The notes under the pieces are model-generated. The model saw only the letters and a list, made by a program, of their open reading frames with translations. It was not told the DNA's origin and searched no databases. Made by a program: the position numbers and the translations under genes. From NCBI GenBank assembly GCA_043804635.1, contig JAZDIU010000082.1, positions 1 through 14,610 on the forward strand: a stretch of 14,610 nucleotides of DNA. The letters run 5' to 3'. Every line of letters begins with the position of its first letter. Position 1 is the first letter of the stretch. The stretch is from JAZDIU01 sp043804635. Its GTDB lineage: Bacteria; Chloroflexota; Dehalococcoidia; Dehalococcoidales; UBA2162. Positions 6,037 to 12,134 of the stretch are shown here, piece by piece.

Positions 6037-7353
6037 TTATATTACGTCACACCTCATTAAATCTTCCAGAGTTTCACGGCGCTTGATGAGACGTGCCTTA
6101 TCGTCTTTAACCATAACAACCGCCGGCTTAAAGAAGGCATTATAATTACAGGACTGAGGAATGCAATAGGCACCACAGCCAGCCACTGCCAGAATATCGC
6201 CCGCCGAAAGCACCGGCAAATCGAGGTCCCAGATTAGAATATCTCCTGACTCGCAGAACTTGCCGGCAATAGTATATTTAGCCGTCATTTTCTCTTTCAT
6301 CTTGTTGGCGACTACCGCCTCCTGCTTAGCCTGGTAGAGAGCCTGACGAATATTATCGCCCATACCGCCGTCGACTGAAGCATAAGTCCTGACACCCGGT
6401 ATTTCCTTTATCGCACCGATAGTATAAATCGCTACCCCCGCCCGCTCCACCATCGACCTCCCCGGCTCGATGATAAGTCGTGGCGGTGTTAGTTTTAATT
6501 CCTGGCATTCGCTGATGATTTCAGAGGTGATTGCCTCGGCATAGATAGCAACCGGCGGCGCTGGCTCGTCGACGGTATATTGAGCGGCAAATCCACCACC
6601 GGTACTTAGCTCCACTGGTTCAAAACCGTGCTTATGCTTCATATCAGCGGCGAACTTGAGAATATGCTCGACAGCCTGAATGTAAGGCTCAGTTTCCAAG
6701 ATTTGAGAGCCGATGTGGAAATGCAGACCGACCAGATTAAGGCTGGGTATTGACATCGCTTTAATTATTGCCTCTTCCCCAAAAACCAAAGGGAAGCCAA
6801 ATTTACTATCGATGTTACCCGTGGTATCATATTTATGCGTATGGGGGTCAACGCCGGGTGTTAGTCTCAACAATATGTTTGGCTTAACGCCTTTATTTTT
6901 AGCAATTTTGCCCACCAGTTCCAGCTCATAAAAATTATCCACCACGATATGTCCCACGCCCGAATCGAGAGCCAGTCCGATTTCTTCAGCCGATTTGTTA
7001 TTACCGTGGAAATAGAGTTTATCCATCGGATAATTAACCGAGCGGGCAAAACCGATCTCACCTCCGGAGACGACATCCAGTCCCATCCCCTCCTCTTCCA
7101 TAAGGAGCAATAGAGCTTTGTTGATGAAAGCTTTGCAGGCGTAGATAACCGTGGTCTCAGAGTAGCGATTGGTGAACTCCACTTTGGTTTCGTAGCATTT
7201 ATCCCGCAGGGTAAGTTCGTCAAAAAGGTATAAAGGTGTGCCGAACTCCTTCGCCAGTTCAGTGGTATCACAACCGCCAATAATAAGATGCCCCCGCTTG
7301 TTTATCTCGGTATTCAACGGGAACAGCGGGAGCCTTGAAATTTGCTCGACCAT
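6037..7353 (-). CDS. lysA: Diaminopimelate decarboxylase
   Basis: LysA removes CO2 from meso-diaminopimelate to make lysine, the last step of the DAP pathway, in the cytoplasm. The 438-residue protein is a fold-III PLP enzyme: YACKAF (71-76) holds the PLP lysine K74, HFHIGSQ (211-217) and GGGF (252-255) bind cofactor phosphate, EPGRS (296-300) follows, and FCESGD (367-372) gives the active-site Cys from the partner subunit. GCGAYC (392-397) precedes the C-terminal substrate-binding strand. AGGGGAC lies about six bases before the ATG at 7353. It is the first gene of the eight-gene minus-strand run and has a predicted promoter directly upstream. All catalytic motifs look intact. Confidence 0.96.
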   Translation of the reverse strand: MVEQISRLPLFPLNTEINKRGHLIIGGCDTTELAKEFGTPLYLFDELTLRDKCYETKVEFTNRYSETTVIYACKAFINKALLLLMEEEGMGLDVVSGGEIGFARSVNYPMDKLYFHGNNKSAEEIGLALDSGVGHIVVDNFYELELVGKIAKNKGVKPNILLRLTPGVDPHTHKYDTTGNIDSKFGFPLVFGEEAIIKAMSIPSLNLVGLHFHIGSQILETEPYIQAVEHILKFAADMKHKHGFEPVELSTGGGFAAQYTVDEPAPPVAIYAEAITSEIISECQELKLTPPRLIIEPGRSMVERAGVAIYTIGAIKEIPGVRTYASVDGGMGDNIRQALYQAKQEAVVANKMKEKMTAKYTIAGKFCESGDILIWDLDLPVLSAGDILAVAGCGAYCIPQSCNYNAFFKPAVVMVKDDKARLIKRRETLEDLMRCDVI

Positions 7354-7373
7354 TGTTTGTCCCCTTTTCGTTC

Positions 7374-7403
7374 ATATTACCAGTTGCCCGATTACAAAGT
7401 CAA
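7374..7403 (-). promoter_or_regulatory. Predicted promoter of the lysA operon
   Basis: On the minus strand, TTGACT (7398-7403) is separated by 18 bases from TAATAT (7374-7379). TGG directly before it makes an extended -10. The start of transcription would be about 14 bases before the lysA ATG, leaving just enough leader for the AGGGGAC ribosome site. Confidence 0.6.
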
Positions 7404-7474
7404 AGGATTTCTTGTTTGCTAATAAGGGACGAAATACATGGAAAAAAGAATAAATAGGCGAATAATTGGTTAAA

Positions 7475-7487
7475 AACAATGATTGTT
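7475..7487. repeat. Short AT-rich palindrome downstream of the nuclease-like gene
   Basis: AACAAT-G-ATTGTT is a 13-base odd palindrome lying 23 bases past the end of the minus-strand nuclease-like gene and followed on that strand by a short T run. It might act as a weak terminator, but the stem is short and AT-only. Confidence 0.25.
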
Positions 7488-7510
7488 AGAATTCATATAA
7501 TCTACATTTC

Positions 7511-8419
7511 TTATTCAGTCTTAATTCCATGTTTTAGAAGCAATCGAGGTAATGTATCATCAAGGTTCTGAACCTCTCTTTCGGTAAGCTCAATAACTTG
7601 AAGACTATATTTCTTGTAGATTTTGCGTTTCTCTTCTTTTCTAAAAGAATATTTGGGATCATCTTCAAGACCCCAATACTCTATATAGACTTTGCCTGTC
7701 GGGATGTAGAAGTCAGAATAGACTTCTTCCTCGACCTGAAGCTTTCGTTCATAAGCGTGCGTAACCTCGGACACATAAAGCCAATTGTCAATGAGTAACT
7801 CCGCTTTCGACCTGACAAGATGACCATCCATAGCTCTGAGTTTAGCTGGGAACTTCTCTCTGAATTCTAAGTCGTCTTTGCTAGCATGTGGAGTCTGTTC
7901 TTGGCTTGTGTCTGGTATGTCACCTTTAGCCTCGCGCATGCTATTAACAAGTGTTCTATTGCTGATGATTGACTCAGGCCAGCGTACATAAGGTACGCCA
8001 GAATTCTTATCTTCGGACTGCACTCCCCCTAATCTCTTTCCGAGTTCAGTAACTATCCAACCTTTGAGACCTCTCTTGATCCACCCGAGTTCAGAAAGAA
8101 TGGAATTTGTCCTAGTCGCAGATATTTCGAAATGTTTTCCAATTGCCGTAGCGGTAAAAAGAAGCGTGGAGGCATCCGACCGACTGCCATCCAGTTCTGA
8201 CTTAAACGCCTTTGGCCAGACAATATACCTGTATTTGTCACCCTGCCTGTAAATGCCACCCTTAAGTTTGCCAGCAGATGTCAGCTCCCAATTATTCGCA
8301 TTTCTCACTATCAGCCCCATCTCTGCTAACTGCTTGAATAGGATTTGAGAATCCATTCCTAGCGCTTTTGCTAAAGCCGATGTTGATAGCTCATTTTCGT
8401 TTTCAAGCTTCTCGCTCAT
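7511..8419 (-). CDS. Tandem winged-helix plus PD-(D/E)xK nuclease-like protein
   Basis: I recognise no named gene. With the start at 8425 numbered 1, residues 13-74 and 89-155 look like two copies of one winged-helix-type module. Each has a helical LAK-LGM or IGKHFEIS turn, an LxELG or LAEMG helix, a W-x-LT/VT-x-x-G strand, and an ending in Y..WP. These resemble phage antirepressor C-terminal (KilAC-like) domains. A Pro/Ser/Gln linker (about 165-190) leads to a nuclease-like domain: RSKAE (E209), YSDF (D238), VYIEYWG (E249), then a Lys/Arg-rich helix and YSLQVIEL, the order seen in PD-(D/E)xK enzymes. A DNA-cutting, DNA-targeting protein is inferred. The inner ATG at 8419 is preferred because AGGGGAG lies seven bases upstream of it but only one base before the ATG at 8425. 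Two sampled 60-base lines are 37% and 43% GC, lower than its neighbours. It stands alone with its own promoter. Confidence 0.75.
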   Translation of the reverse strand: MSEKLENENELSTSALAKALGMDSQILFKQLAEMGLIVRNANNWELTSAGKLKGGIYRQGDKYRYIVWPKAFKSELDGSRSDASTLLFTATAIGKHFEISATRTNSILSELGWIKRGLKGWIVTELGKRLGGVQSEDKNSGVPYVRWPESIISNRTLVNSMREAKGDIPDTSQEQTPHASKDDLEFREKFPAKLRAMDGHLVRSKAELLIDNWLYVSEVTHAYERKLQVEEEVYSDFYIPTGKVYIEYWGLEDDPKYSFRKEEKRKIYKKYSLQVIELTEREVQNLDDTLPRLLLKHGIKTE

Positions 8420-8487
8420 CTGCATTCTCCCCTGAAAACATTATTACATAGTACATTACCTTAATAATTCGCTGTACTTTTTAGCAC

Positions 8488-8496
8488 ATTATATCA
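8488..8496 (-). promoter_or_regulatory. Extended -10 promoter element of the nuclease-like gene
   Basis: The minus strand reads TGATATAAT, a perfect -10 with the TGn extension. No strong -35 lies at 16-18 bases, as is common for extended -10 promoters. The leader would be about 60 nucleotides. Confidence 0.5.
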
Positions 8497-8618
8497 TAGT
8501 AAATACATAAAACTGCGTTTGACAAAGGATGGAGTTACATAATATCAATGCTTATCAAAAAATCCCTGTATATGGTCTCTTAAACTCATAACGCTTCTTC
8601 TCTACTGGGGTCACTGGC

Positions 8619-8939
8619 TTAAGACCTAATCATAACCAGCATCATCTTGAACTTCTTGATTGCTTTAAGAGCGTGCGGCTTATTGGCAGGCATAATAATC
8701 ATCTCGCCTTTCCCAAGGTGAAATTTTTTACCGGAGATAGTAATCTCCGCCTCCCCATCAATAATATAGACAAGAGCATCGAACGGTGCGGTATGCTCGC
8801 TCAGTCCCTGCCCTTCGGCAAAAGCAAACAGAGTCAGGGTTCCTGTCTTCTTATCTATTAACGTCCGGCTTACCACCGAACCGGTCTGATAATCCACCAT
8901 ATCGACGAGTTTTGAGACTGCATTTTTATCTTCTTCCAT
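8619..8939 (-). CDS. Small single-domain cupin protein
   Basis: This 106-residue protein is one cupin barrel. GLSEHTAPFDALVYIIDGEAEI covers motif 1 (45-66), and GKGEMIIMPANKPHALKA covers motif 2 (76-93). Only two of the usual metal ligands are obvious, H49 and H89; the second His and the Glu of motif 1 are Ala and Asp. Metal binding may therefore be weak or use other residues. The substrate is unknown. GAGGAGGT lies six bases before the ATG at 8939, a very strong ribosome site. It is 27 bases after the CPBP gene and is probably the last gene of the L25-CPBP-cupin unit. No convincing terminator follows. Confidence 0.88.
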   Translation of the reverse strand: MEEDKNAVSKLVDMVDYQTGSVVSRTLIDKKTGTLTLFAFAEGQGLSEHTAPFDALVYIIDGEAEITISGKKFHLGKGEMIIMPANKPHALKAIKKFKMMLVMIRS

Positions 8940-8966
8940 ATAGTTACCTCCTCGCTGCTACACTTA

Positions 8967-9596
8967 TTATAGATTAACCAGTCCGATAAAGAAGATATTA
9001 ATAAACAGGTGGACAATAAGAGCAGGCCAGTAAGAATTTCCCCGGTAAGCGATATAACCAAAGTAGATTCCGGTAATTATCGTGCTAATAGTTTCCAGTC
9101 CCGGCTTTCCGAAATGCACCATCACGAATGGAACCATCTGCACCAGGATGCTTATTTCTTTCAATTTATCTTTCAGCCCGAATAATAGAAAACCGCGAAA
9201 AATAAATTCGGCGGCCGCCAGACTGATGACACTAATGAGAGAGTATCGAACCAGATTAAATGGCTCCATCGTGTAATAATTCCGGAGTGTCGGGACGTAC
9301 GAAGCCGCATAAAGAACCGGGGCAGCTATCAGGCAGGTCAGAACGGTGTGAAAGACCCACGCCTTAACATTTCCGAATCTGAGTCCGAAGTCAAGAGGGT
9401 TTTTGCGCAGCAGGATAATGACCAATAATGGCAAAATAGCGTAATACAGAAGAGAGCTGAACCACTTGTTCCAGACCGGGTAGTATCGTTCGAGAATCAA
9501 AAAGAGCGAGGCAGCGCTAATGATTGCTGCCTCGCTCCCGTTCCGGCTTAGAAATGAATAGAGGAGCTTAAATTCGGTTCGGACAAAGTCCTTCAA
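8967..9596 (-). CDS. CPBP (CAAX/Rce1-like) family membrane protein with altered active site
   Basis: This 209-residue protein has about six hydrophobic segments (roughly 24-36, 46-63, 82-100, 119-140, 150-162 and 172-205). NPLDFGLRFG (66-75) is typical just before the CPBP core. Motif 1, normally EExxxR, reads AEFIFR (129-134), so the first Glu is Ala. Motif 2 keeps HFGKPG (H161), and the last motif keeps HLFIN (H196, N200). Active members are glutamic-type intramembrane proteases or prenyl-protein endopeptidases; loss of the first Glu makes activity here doubtful. TTG at 9596 is the only plausible start near the family's expected N terminus. It lies ten bases after the L25 stop with a weak ribosome site, so coupled translation is likely. 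Confidence 0.85.
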   Translation of the reverse strand: MKDFVRTEFKLLYSFLSRNGSEAAIISAASLFLILERYYPVWNKWFSSLLYYAILPLLVIILLRKNPLDFGLRFGNVKAWVFHTVLTCLIAAPVLYAASYVPTLRNYYTMEPFNLVRYSLISVISLAAAEFIFRGFLLFGLKDKLKEISILVQMVPFVMVHFGKPGLETISTIITGIYFGYIAYRGNSYWPALIVHLFINIFFIGLVNL

Positions 9597-9606
9597 TAGA
9601 ACCCAA

Positions 9607-10263
9607 CTATTCCGGCTTTGGTTTCTCCTCGGTCGGCTTGGCTTCTTCAGGTGCTGCTGCCTCCGCCTCTGGTGCCGCTTCGGCGACTACTTCCTCTTTC
9701 TCTTCAGCGCGGGCAATGAGCCTCACCACAGATTGCTCCGGGTCGCCGAGAATAGTTACTGCCGGGTCGATAGCGATGTCCTTTATCCGTATTGCCTGCC
9801 CGACCTTGGCAAGGGAACTGATATTGACTTCCAGCCTGGCAGGAATGTTGGCCGGAAGACATTCGACGGCCAAGGAGCTAAGCTCACGCAACAGCATAAT
9901 ATCCTTAGATTTCAAAGCTGGTGTTTCCCCGACTACAACGATGGGGACTTCCACTTCCACCTTTTCCTCCATCTTGACCTGATAAAAGTCTACGTGGATT
10001 AATTTACGGGTCAAGGCATCACGCTGGATTTCACGGACCAGAACCGGCCTCTCCGTCTTTTCTTTATCTACTTTTAGATTAATTAGCCTGGTCTCTCCCG
10101 ATTGGGCTAATGAATGCTCAAGCCGGGTGGTTTCAATCTGTAACGCCAGTGAATCGAGACCATGCCCGAAAACGTGTGCCGGTGTAATTCCCTGGCGACG
10201 TAATAGTTTAACGCCTTTGCCCAGGACGTCCCTTTTGCTGGATTGCAGGTGTATGTGCTCCAT
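9607..10263 (-). CDS. rplY: Ribosomal protein L25/Ctc (bL25)
   Basis: bL25 binds 5S rRNA in the large ribosomal subunit; the long two-domain form is called Ctc. The 218-residue protein has the N-terminal RNA-binding domain (about 1-90) with GKGVKLLRRQGITPAHVFG and REIQRDALTRKLIHVDFYQV. The TL5/Ctc C-terminal domain follows (about 95-185), with VPIVVVGETPALK, and LEVNISSLAKVGQAIRIKDI. An acidic Ala/Glu/Pro tail follows (about 188-218), a common and probably disordered feature of the family. GAGGAG lies about seven bases before the ATG at 10263. It is first in a three-gene unit with the CPBP protein and the cupin, and its promoter overlaps an inverted repeat. Confidence 0.95.
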   Translation of the reverse strand: MEHIHLQSSKRDVLGKGVKLLRRQGITPAHVFGHGLDSLALQIETTRLEHSLAQSGETRLINLKVDKEKTERPVLVREIQRDALTRKLIHVDFYQVKMEEKVEVEVPIVVVGETPALKSKDIMLLRELSSLAVECLPANIPARLEVNISSLAKVGQAIRIKDIAIDPAVTILGDPEQSVVRLIARAEEKEEVVAEAAPEAEAAAPEEAKPTEEKPKPE

Positions 10264-10288
10264 TTATCTCTCCTCAAAATAAACCAGA

Positions 10289-10310
10289 ATTATCAGACTA
10301 ACCTGATAAT
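10289..10310. promoter_or_regulatory. Inverted repeat at the L25 transcription start (operator or leader hairpin)
   Basis: ATTATCAG and CTGATAAT form a perfect eight-base dyad with a six-base spacer. It overlaps the end of the predicted -10 and the start site of the L25 unit and lies 25 bases before the start codon. It could be a protein operator or a 5' RNA hairpin. Confidence 0.55.
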
Positions 10311-10337
10311 TTTATAATAAATTCCCGTCTTATTCAA
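10309..10337 (-). promoter_or_regulatory. Predicted promoter of the L25 unit
   Basis: On the minus strand, TTGAAT (10332-10337) is followed after 17 bases by TAAAAT (10309-10314), a five-of-six match to the -10 consensus. Transcription would start inside the neighbouring inverted repeat. Confidence 0.5.
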
Positions 10338-10348
10338 CTAACACAGCC

Positions 10349-10368
10349 ATTCCGGCGAAAGCCGGAAT
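10349..10368. repeat. Hairpin with GAAA tetraloop (REP-like)
   Basis: ATTCCGGC-GAAA-GCCGGAAT is a perfect eight-base stem closed by a GNRA tetraloop, followed by CCAG. This sequence type recurs between genes in many bacterial genomes as a short palindromic repeat. It has no U-tract on either side, so it is called a repeat rather than a terminator. Confidence 0.65.
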
Positions 10369-10389
10369 CCAGAAATCCTGTTTGATAGT

Positions 10390-10455
10390 TTCGGATTTCG
10401 TATTTCGCCCGCCTGCCATAGTTCAAAAAGAACGGCGGGCAGGTGCTTCGGATTT
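10390..10455. repeat. Hairpin bracketed by a 9-base direct repeat
   Basis: TTCGGATTT occurs at 10390-10398 and again at 10447-10455. Between them GCCCGCC (10407-10413) and GTTC (10421-10424) pair with GAAC and GGCGGGC (10430-10440) around an A5 loop, leaving a seven-base bulge. The direct repeat around a compact palindrome looks like a small insertion with target duplication. It lies just after the small membrane protein gene. Confidence 0.5.
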
Positions 10456-10461
10456 AACTAA

Positions 10462-10626
10462 TTACCTTAACGCCACTCCCAAAAAGTAAGGCCAGATGAT
10501 TATGCCGAGTAAAATCTTCCACCAGACCAACTGAGCGAAAGCGATGGTAAAAAGCCATCCGATGAACCATATCACGCCACCCGAGGCTGCTGGAGCACCA
10601 CACCGTCTGTCACGATGTTCTGACAT
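10462..10626 (-). CDS. Small membrane protein, 54 residues, unknown function
   Basis: No family is recognised. The protein starts MSEHRDRRCGAPAASGG, a short charged N terminus, and is otherwise almost entirely hydrophobic and Trp-rich. There are two membrane segments (about 18-32 and 35-52) separated by a short polar turn, probably a helical hairpin in the membrane. The frame is open to 10686, but the ATG at 10626 has GGAGGG six bases upstream and is the clear start; the 20-residue extension has no ribosome site. It is transcribed away from the toxin-antitoxin pair, and their shared upstream region holds the 26-base palindrome, so the same regulator might touch both. It is not obviously part of the TA system. 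Confidence 0.65.
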   Translation of the reverse strand: MSEHRDRRCGAPAASGGVIWFIGWLFTIAFAQLVWWKILLGIIIWPYFLGVALR

Positions 10627-10695
10627 ATTTACCCTCCTTTTAACCTGATACGAGACTAGCTTACTACACTTTAACAAAGAGAACAAATATGGAAG

Positions 10696-10724
10696 TAGAC
10701 ATTATGACATCATGATGTCATAAT
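10696..10724 (+). promoter_or_regulatory. Predicted promoter of the toxin-antitoxin operon
   Basis: TAGACA (10696-10701) and CATAAT (10719-10724) each match five of six consensus positions and lie 17 bases apart. Transcription would start near 10731, about 20 bases before the antitoxin ATG. The spacer and -10 are covered by the palindrome at 10700-10725. Confidence 0.6.
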
Positions 10725-10725
10725 G
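10700..10725. promoter_or_regulatory. Perfect 26-base palindrome, probable TA operator
   Basis: The half-site CATTATGACATCA (10700-10712) is followed at once by its exact reverse complement (10713-10725). It fills the spacer and -10 of the toxin-antitoxin promoter. RHH antitoxins bind such dyads as dimers, alone or with toxin, to repress their own operon. That this antitoxin binds here is inference. Confidence 0.8.
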
Positions 10726-10750
10726 CCATAATTAGTTGGAGGTTGATGCT

Positions 10751-10984
10751 ATGGCTACTCAAACCAAACGAACCACAATTTATTTAGACCCCGATTTGCA
10801 TAAAGCACTACGCTTAAAAGCAATTGCCGTCTCTCAGTCGGTATCGGAGTTGATAAATGATGCCATAAGAGAGCGTCTTGCCGAAGATGCCGAGGATATT
10901 GCTGCATTCGAAGAAAGAGAGAGGGAACCTCTGATTAGCTATGACGAAATGGTCAAAAGACTAAAGAAAGATGGCCGAATATAA
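10751..10984 (+). CDS. Ribbon-helix-helix antitoxin (RelB/CopG-like)
   Basis: This 77-residue protein begins MATQTKRTTIYLDPDLHKAL. The strand TKRTTIYLD (5-13) and the two helices LHKALRLKAIA (16-26) and VSELINDAIRERL (31-43) form a ribbon-helix-helix DNA-binding domain. The acidic C-terminal part (48-77, ending DEMVKRLKKDGRI) would wrap and neutralise the toxin. GGAGG lies eight bases before the ATG at 10751. A longer frame from TTG at 10736 would place the ribosome site inside the gene and is rejected. It overlaps the toxin gene by 14 bases, the usual antitoxin-first order with coupled translation, and its promoter carries a perfect palindrome. Confidence 0.9.
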   Translation: MATQTKRTTIYLDPDLHKALRLKAIAVSQSVSELINDAIRERLAEDAEDIAAFEEREREPLISYDEMVKRLKKDGRI

Positions 10985-11234
10985 AATCTATTTCAGAGAA
11001 TCGGTTCAAAAGGATTTCAGGGTAATCCCTAAAAAAGATGTTAAGAAGATTCTCCAGCGGATAGAGTCACTGAGGGCAGAACCACGTCCGCAAGGCTCAG
11101 AAAAGTTAACCGGTCAAGAGCGGTATCGCCTCCGACAGGGCAGATATCGTATCGTATATTCGATTCAAGACACTGAGTCTTCTATCTGGATTGTGAAAGT
11201 CGGACAACGTAAAGATGTTTATCGCAAAAATTAG
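10971..11234 (+). CDS. RelE/ParE-superfamily toxin
   Basis: This 87-residue basic protein has the RelE/ParE pattern: YKIYFRESVQKDFRVIPKKD at the N terminus, a helix KKILQRIESL, then GSEKLTGQERYRLRQGRY (42-59), RIVYSI (60-65) and IWIVKVGQRKDVYR (72-85). Basic residues R52, R54, R58 and R60, K76, R80 and the Tyr at 84 lie where RelE-type mRNA interferases hold active-site residues, so ribosome-dependent mRNA cleavage is more likely than gyrase inhibition; the distinction is not certain. It overlaps the antitoxin by 14 bases. The protein looks full length and intact. Confidence 0.9.
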   Translation: MAEYKIYFRESVQKDFRVIPKKDVKKILQRIESLRAEPRPQGSEKLTGQERYRLRQGRYRIVYSIQDTESSIWIVKVGQRKDVYRKN

Positions 11235-11255
11235 AGAAACCTAGGTGGTCATCCC

Positions 11256-12134
11256 TTGAAAAACCCTAACGGCAATATCACTATATCCATCGTAAAGCCG
11301 TATGATTTCGCACTATCTCTGAGTGCCATCAGGTCTTTTCAGCCGGCGGAATTAGAGCCGGAGCCTCGGTTACGGCTGGCAGTGAAAATTGCCGGAATTC
11401 CAACCCTTATCGAAGTGAGACAGGTTAAAGATTCCTTAAGAGCATCTTCCAGACCAAAAAGCGATAGTAATCAAACCAGAGCCATCGTTGAGTGGGTCTT
11501 GTTTGCCGAGCTCGACCTGAAACCGTTTTACCGCTTAACCGCCGGAAACCCAAAACTGGCGCCACTCACACGAAAGCTCTATGGAATCAAACCATTCCGT
11601 CCGGCATCTCTTTTCGAAATGGCGGTGATTGCTATTACCGAGCAGCAGCTTTCCCTGGCTTCGGCGTATTCGATTAGAAACAGAGTAGTCCAGCGATTCG
11701 GCGAACCGATAGACGGGCAGTGGGTTTTTACCGAGCCGCAAGCGTTAGCAAAGGCATCAGTAGAAGAGTTTCGCTCCTGCGGGCTTTCACGCCCGAAAGC
11801 TGAATACATCCGTGAACTCGCTGGTAAAATCGTCACCGGCAAGCTCGACCTCGATAGCCTTAAATCAATGAGTGACGACCAGGCTCGGGATACCATAATG
11901 TCATGGCGCGGCTTCGGACGCTGGTCGGCGGATTATATTCTGGTGCGCGGACTTGCCCGACCCGATTGCGTGCCCATAGATGACCTCGGCATACGGGACG
12001 TGGTCGGTAAATACTTGGGAGATGGCAGCCGAATCACATCGCAAGAGGTCGCTGAGAAATTGGAGCCTTTCCGACCATATCGCGGTCTGCTGGCTTTTTA
12101 TTTGTTAGTGTATCGCCGACTTAACTCGCCTTAA
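11256..12134 (+). CDS. DNA-3-methyladenine glycosylase, AlkA-like HhH-GPD family
   Basis: This 292-residue base-excision repair enzyme would remove alkylated bases from DNA. The N-terminal part (about 1-108, with KPYDFALSLSAIRSF) matches the AlkA-type beta domain. The catalytic domain starts at about 110 with FEMAVIAITEQQLSLASAY (120-138). A helix-hairpin-helix follows, with WRGFGRWSADYIL (217-229), then VPIDDLGIR (239-247), where D243 aligns with the catalytic Asp of AlkA. TTG at 11256 is the chosen start, with AGGTGG about eight bases upstream; no ATG is near. Only 21 bases separate it from the toxin gene, so it may be co-transcribed. Its last 30 bases overlap the end of the opposing membrane-protein gene. 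Confidence 0.9.
   Translation: MKNPNGNITISIVKPYDFALSLSAIRSFQPAELEPEPRLRLAVKIAGIPTLIEVRQVKDSLRASSRPKSDSNQTRAIVEWVLFAELDLKPFYRLTAGNPKLAPLTRKLYGIKPFRPASLFEMAVIAITEQQLSLASAYSIRNRVVQRFGEPIDGQWVFTEPQALAKASVEEFRSCGLSRPKAEYIRELAGKIVTGKLDLDSLKSMSDDQARDTIMSWRGFGRWSADYILVRGLARPDCVPIDDLGIRDVVGKYLGDGSRITSQEVAEKLEPFRPYRGLLAFYLLVYRRLNSP

Noticed and set aside
6867..7280. Second minus-strand frame of 137 codons inside lysA
   Set aside because: It is an out-of-frame shadow of the conserved PLP-binding region; lysA itself is intact.
8500..8618. Possible terminator after the cupin gene
   Set aside because: A T6 run is present near 8553-8558 on the minus strand but I could not find a convincing stem before it.
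10736..10750. TTG start of the antitoxin five codons upstream
   Set aside because: The TTG overlaps the GGAGG ribosome site that serves the ATG at 10751.
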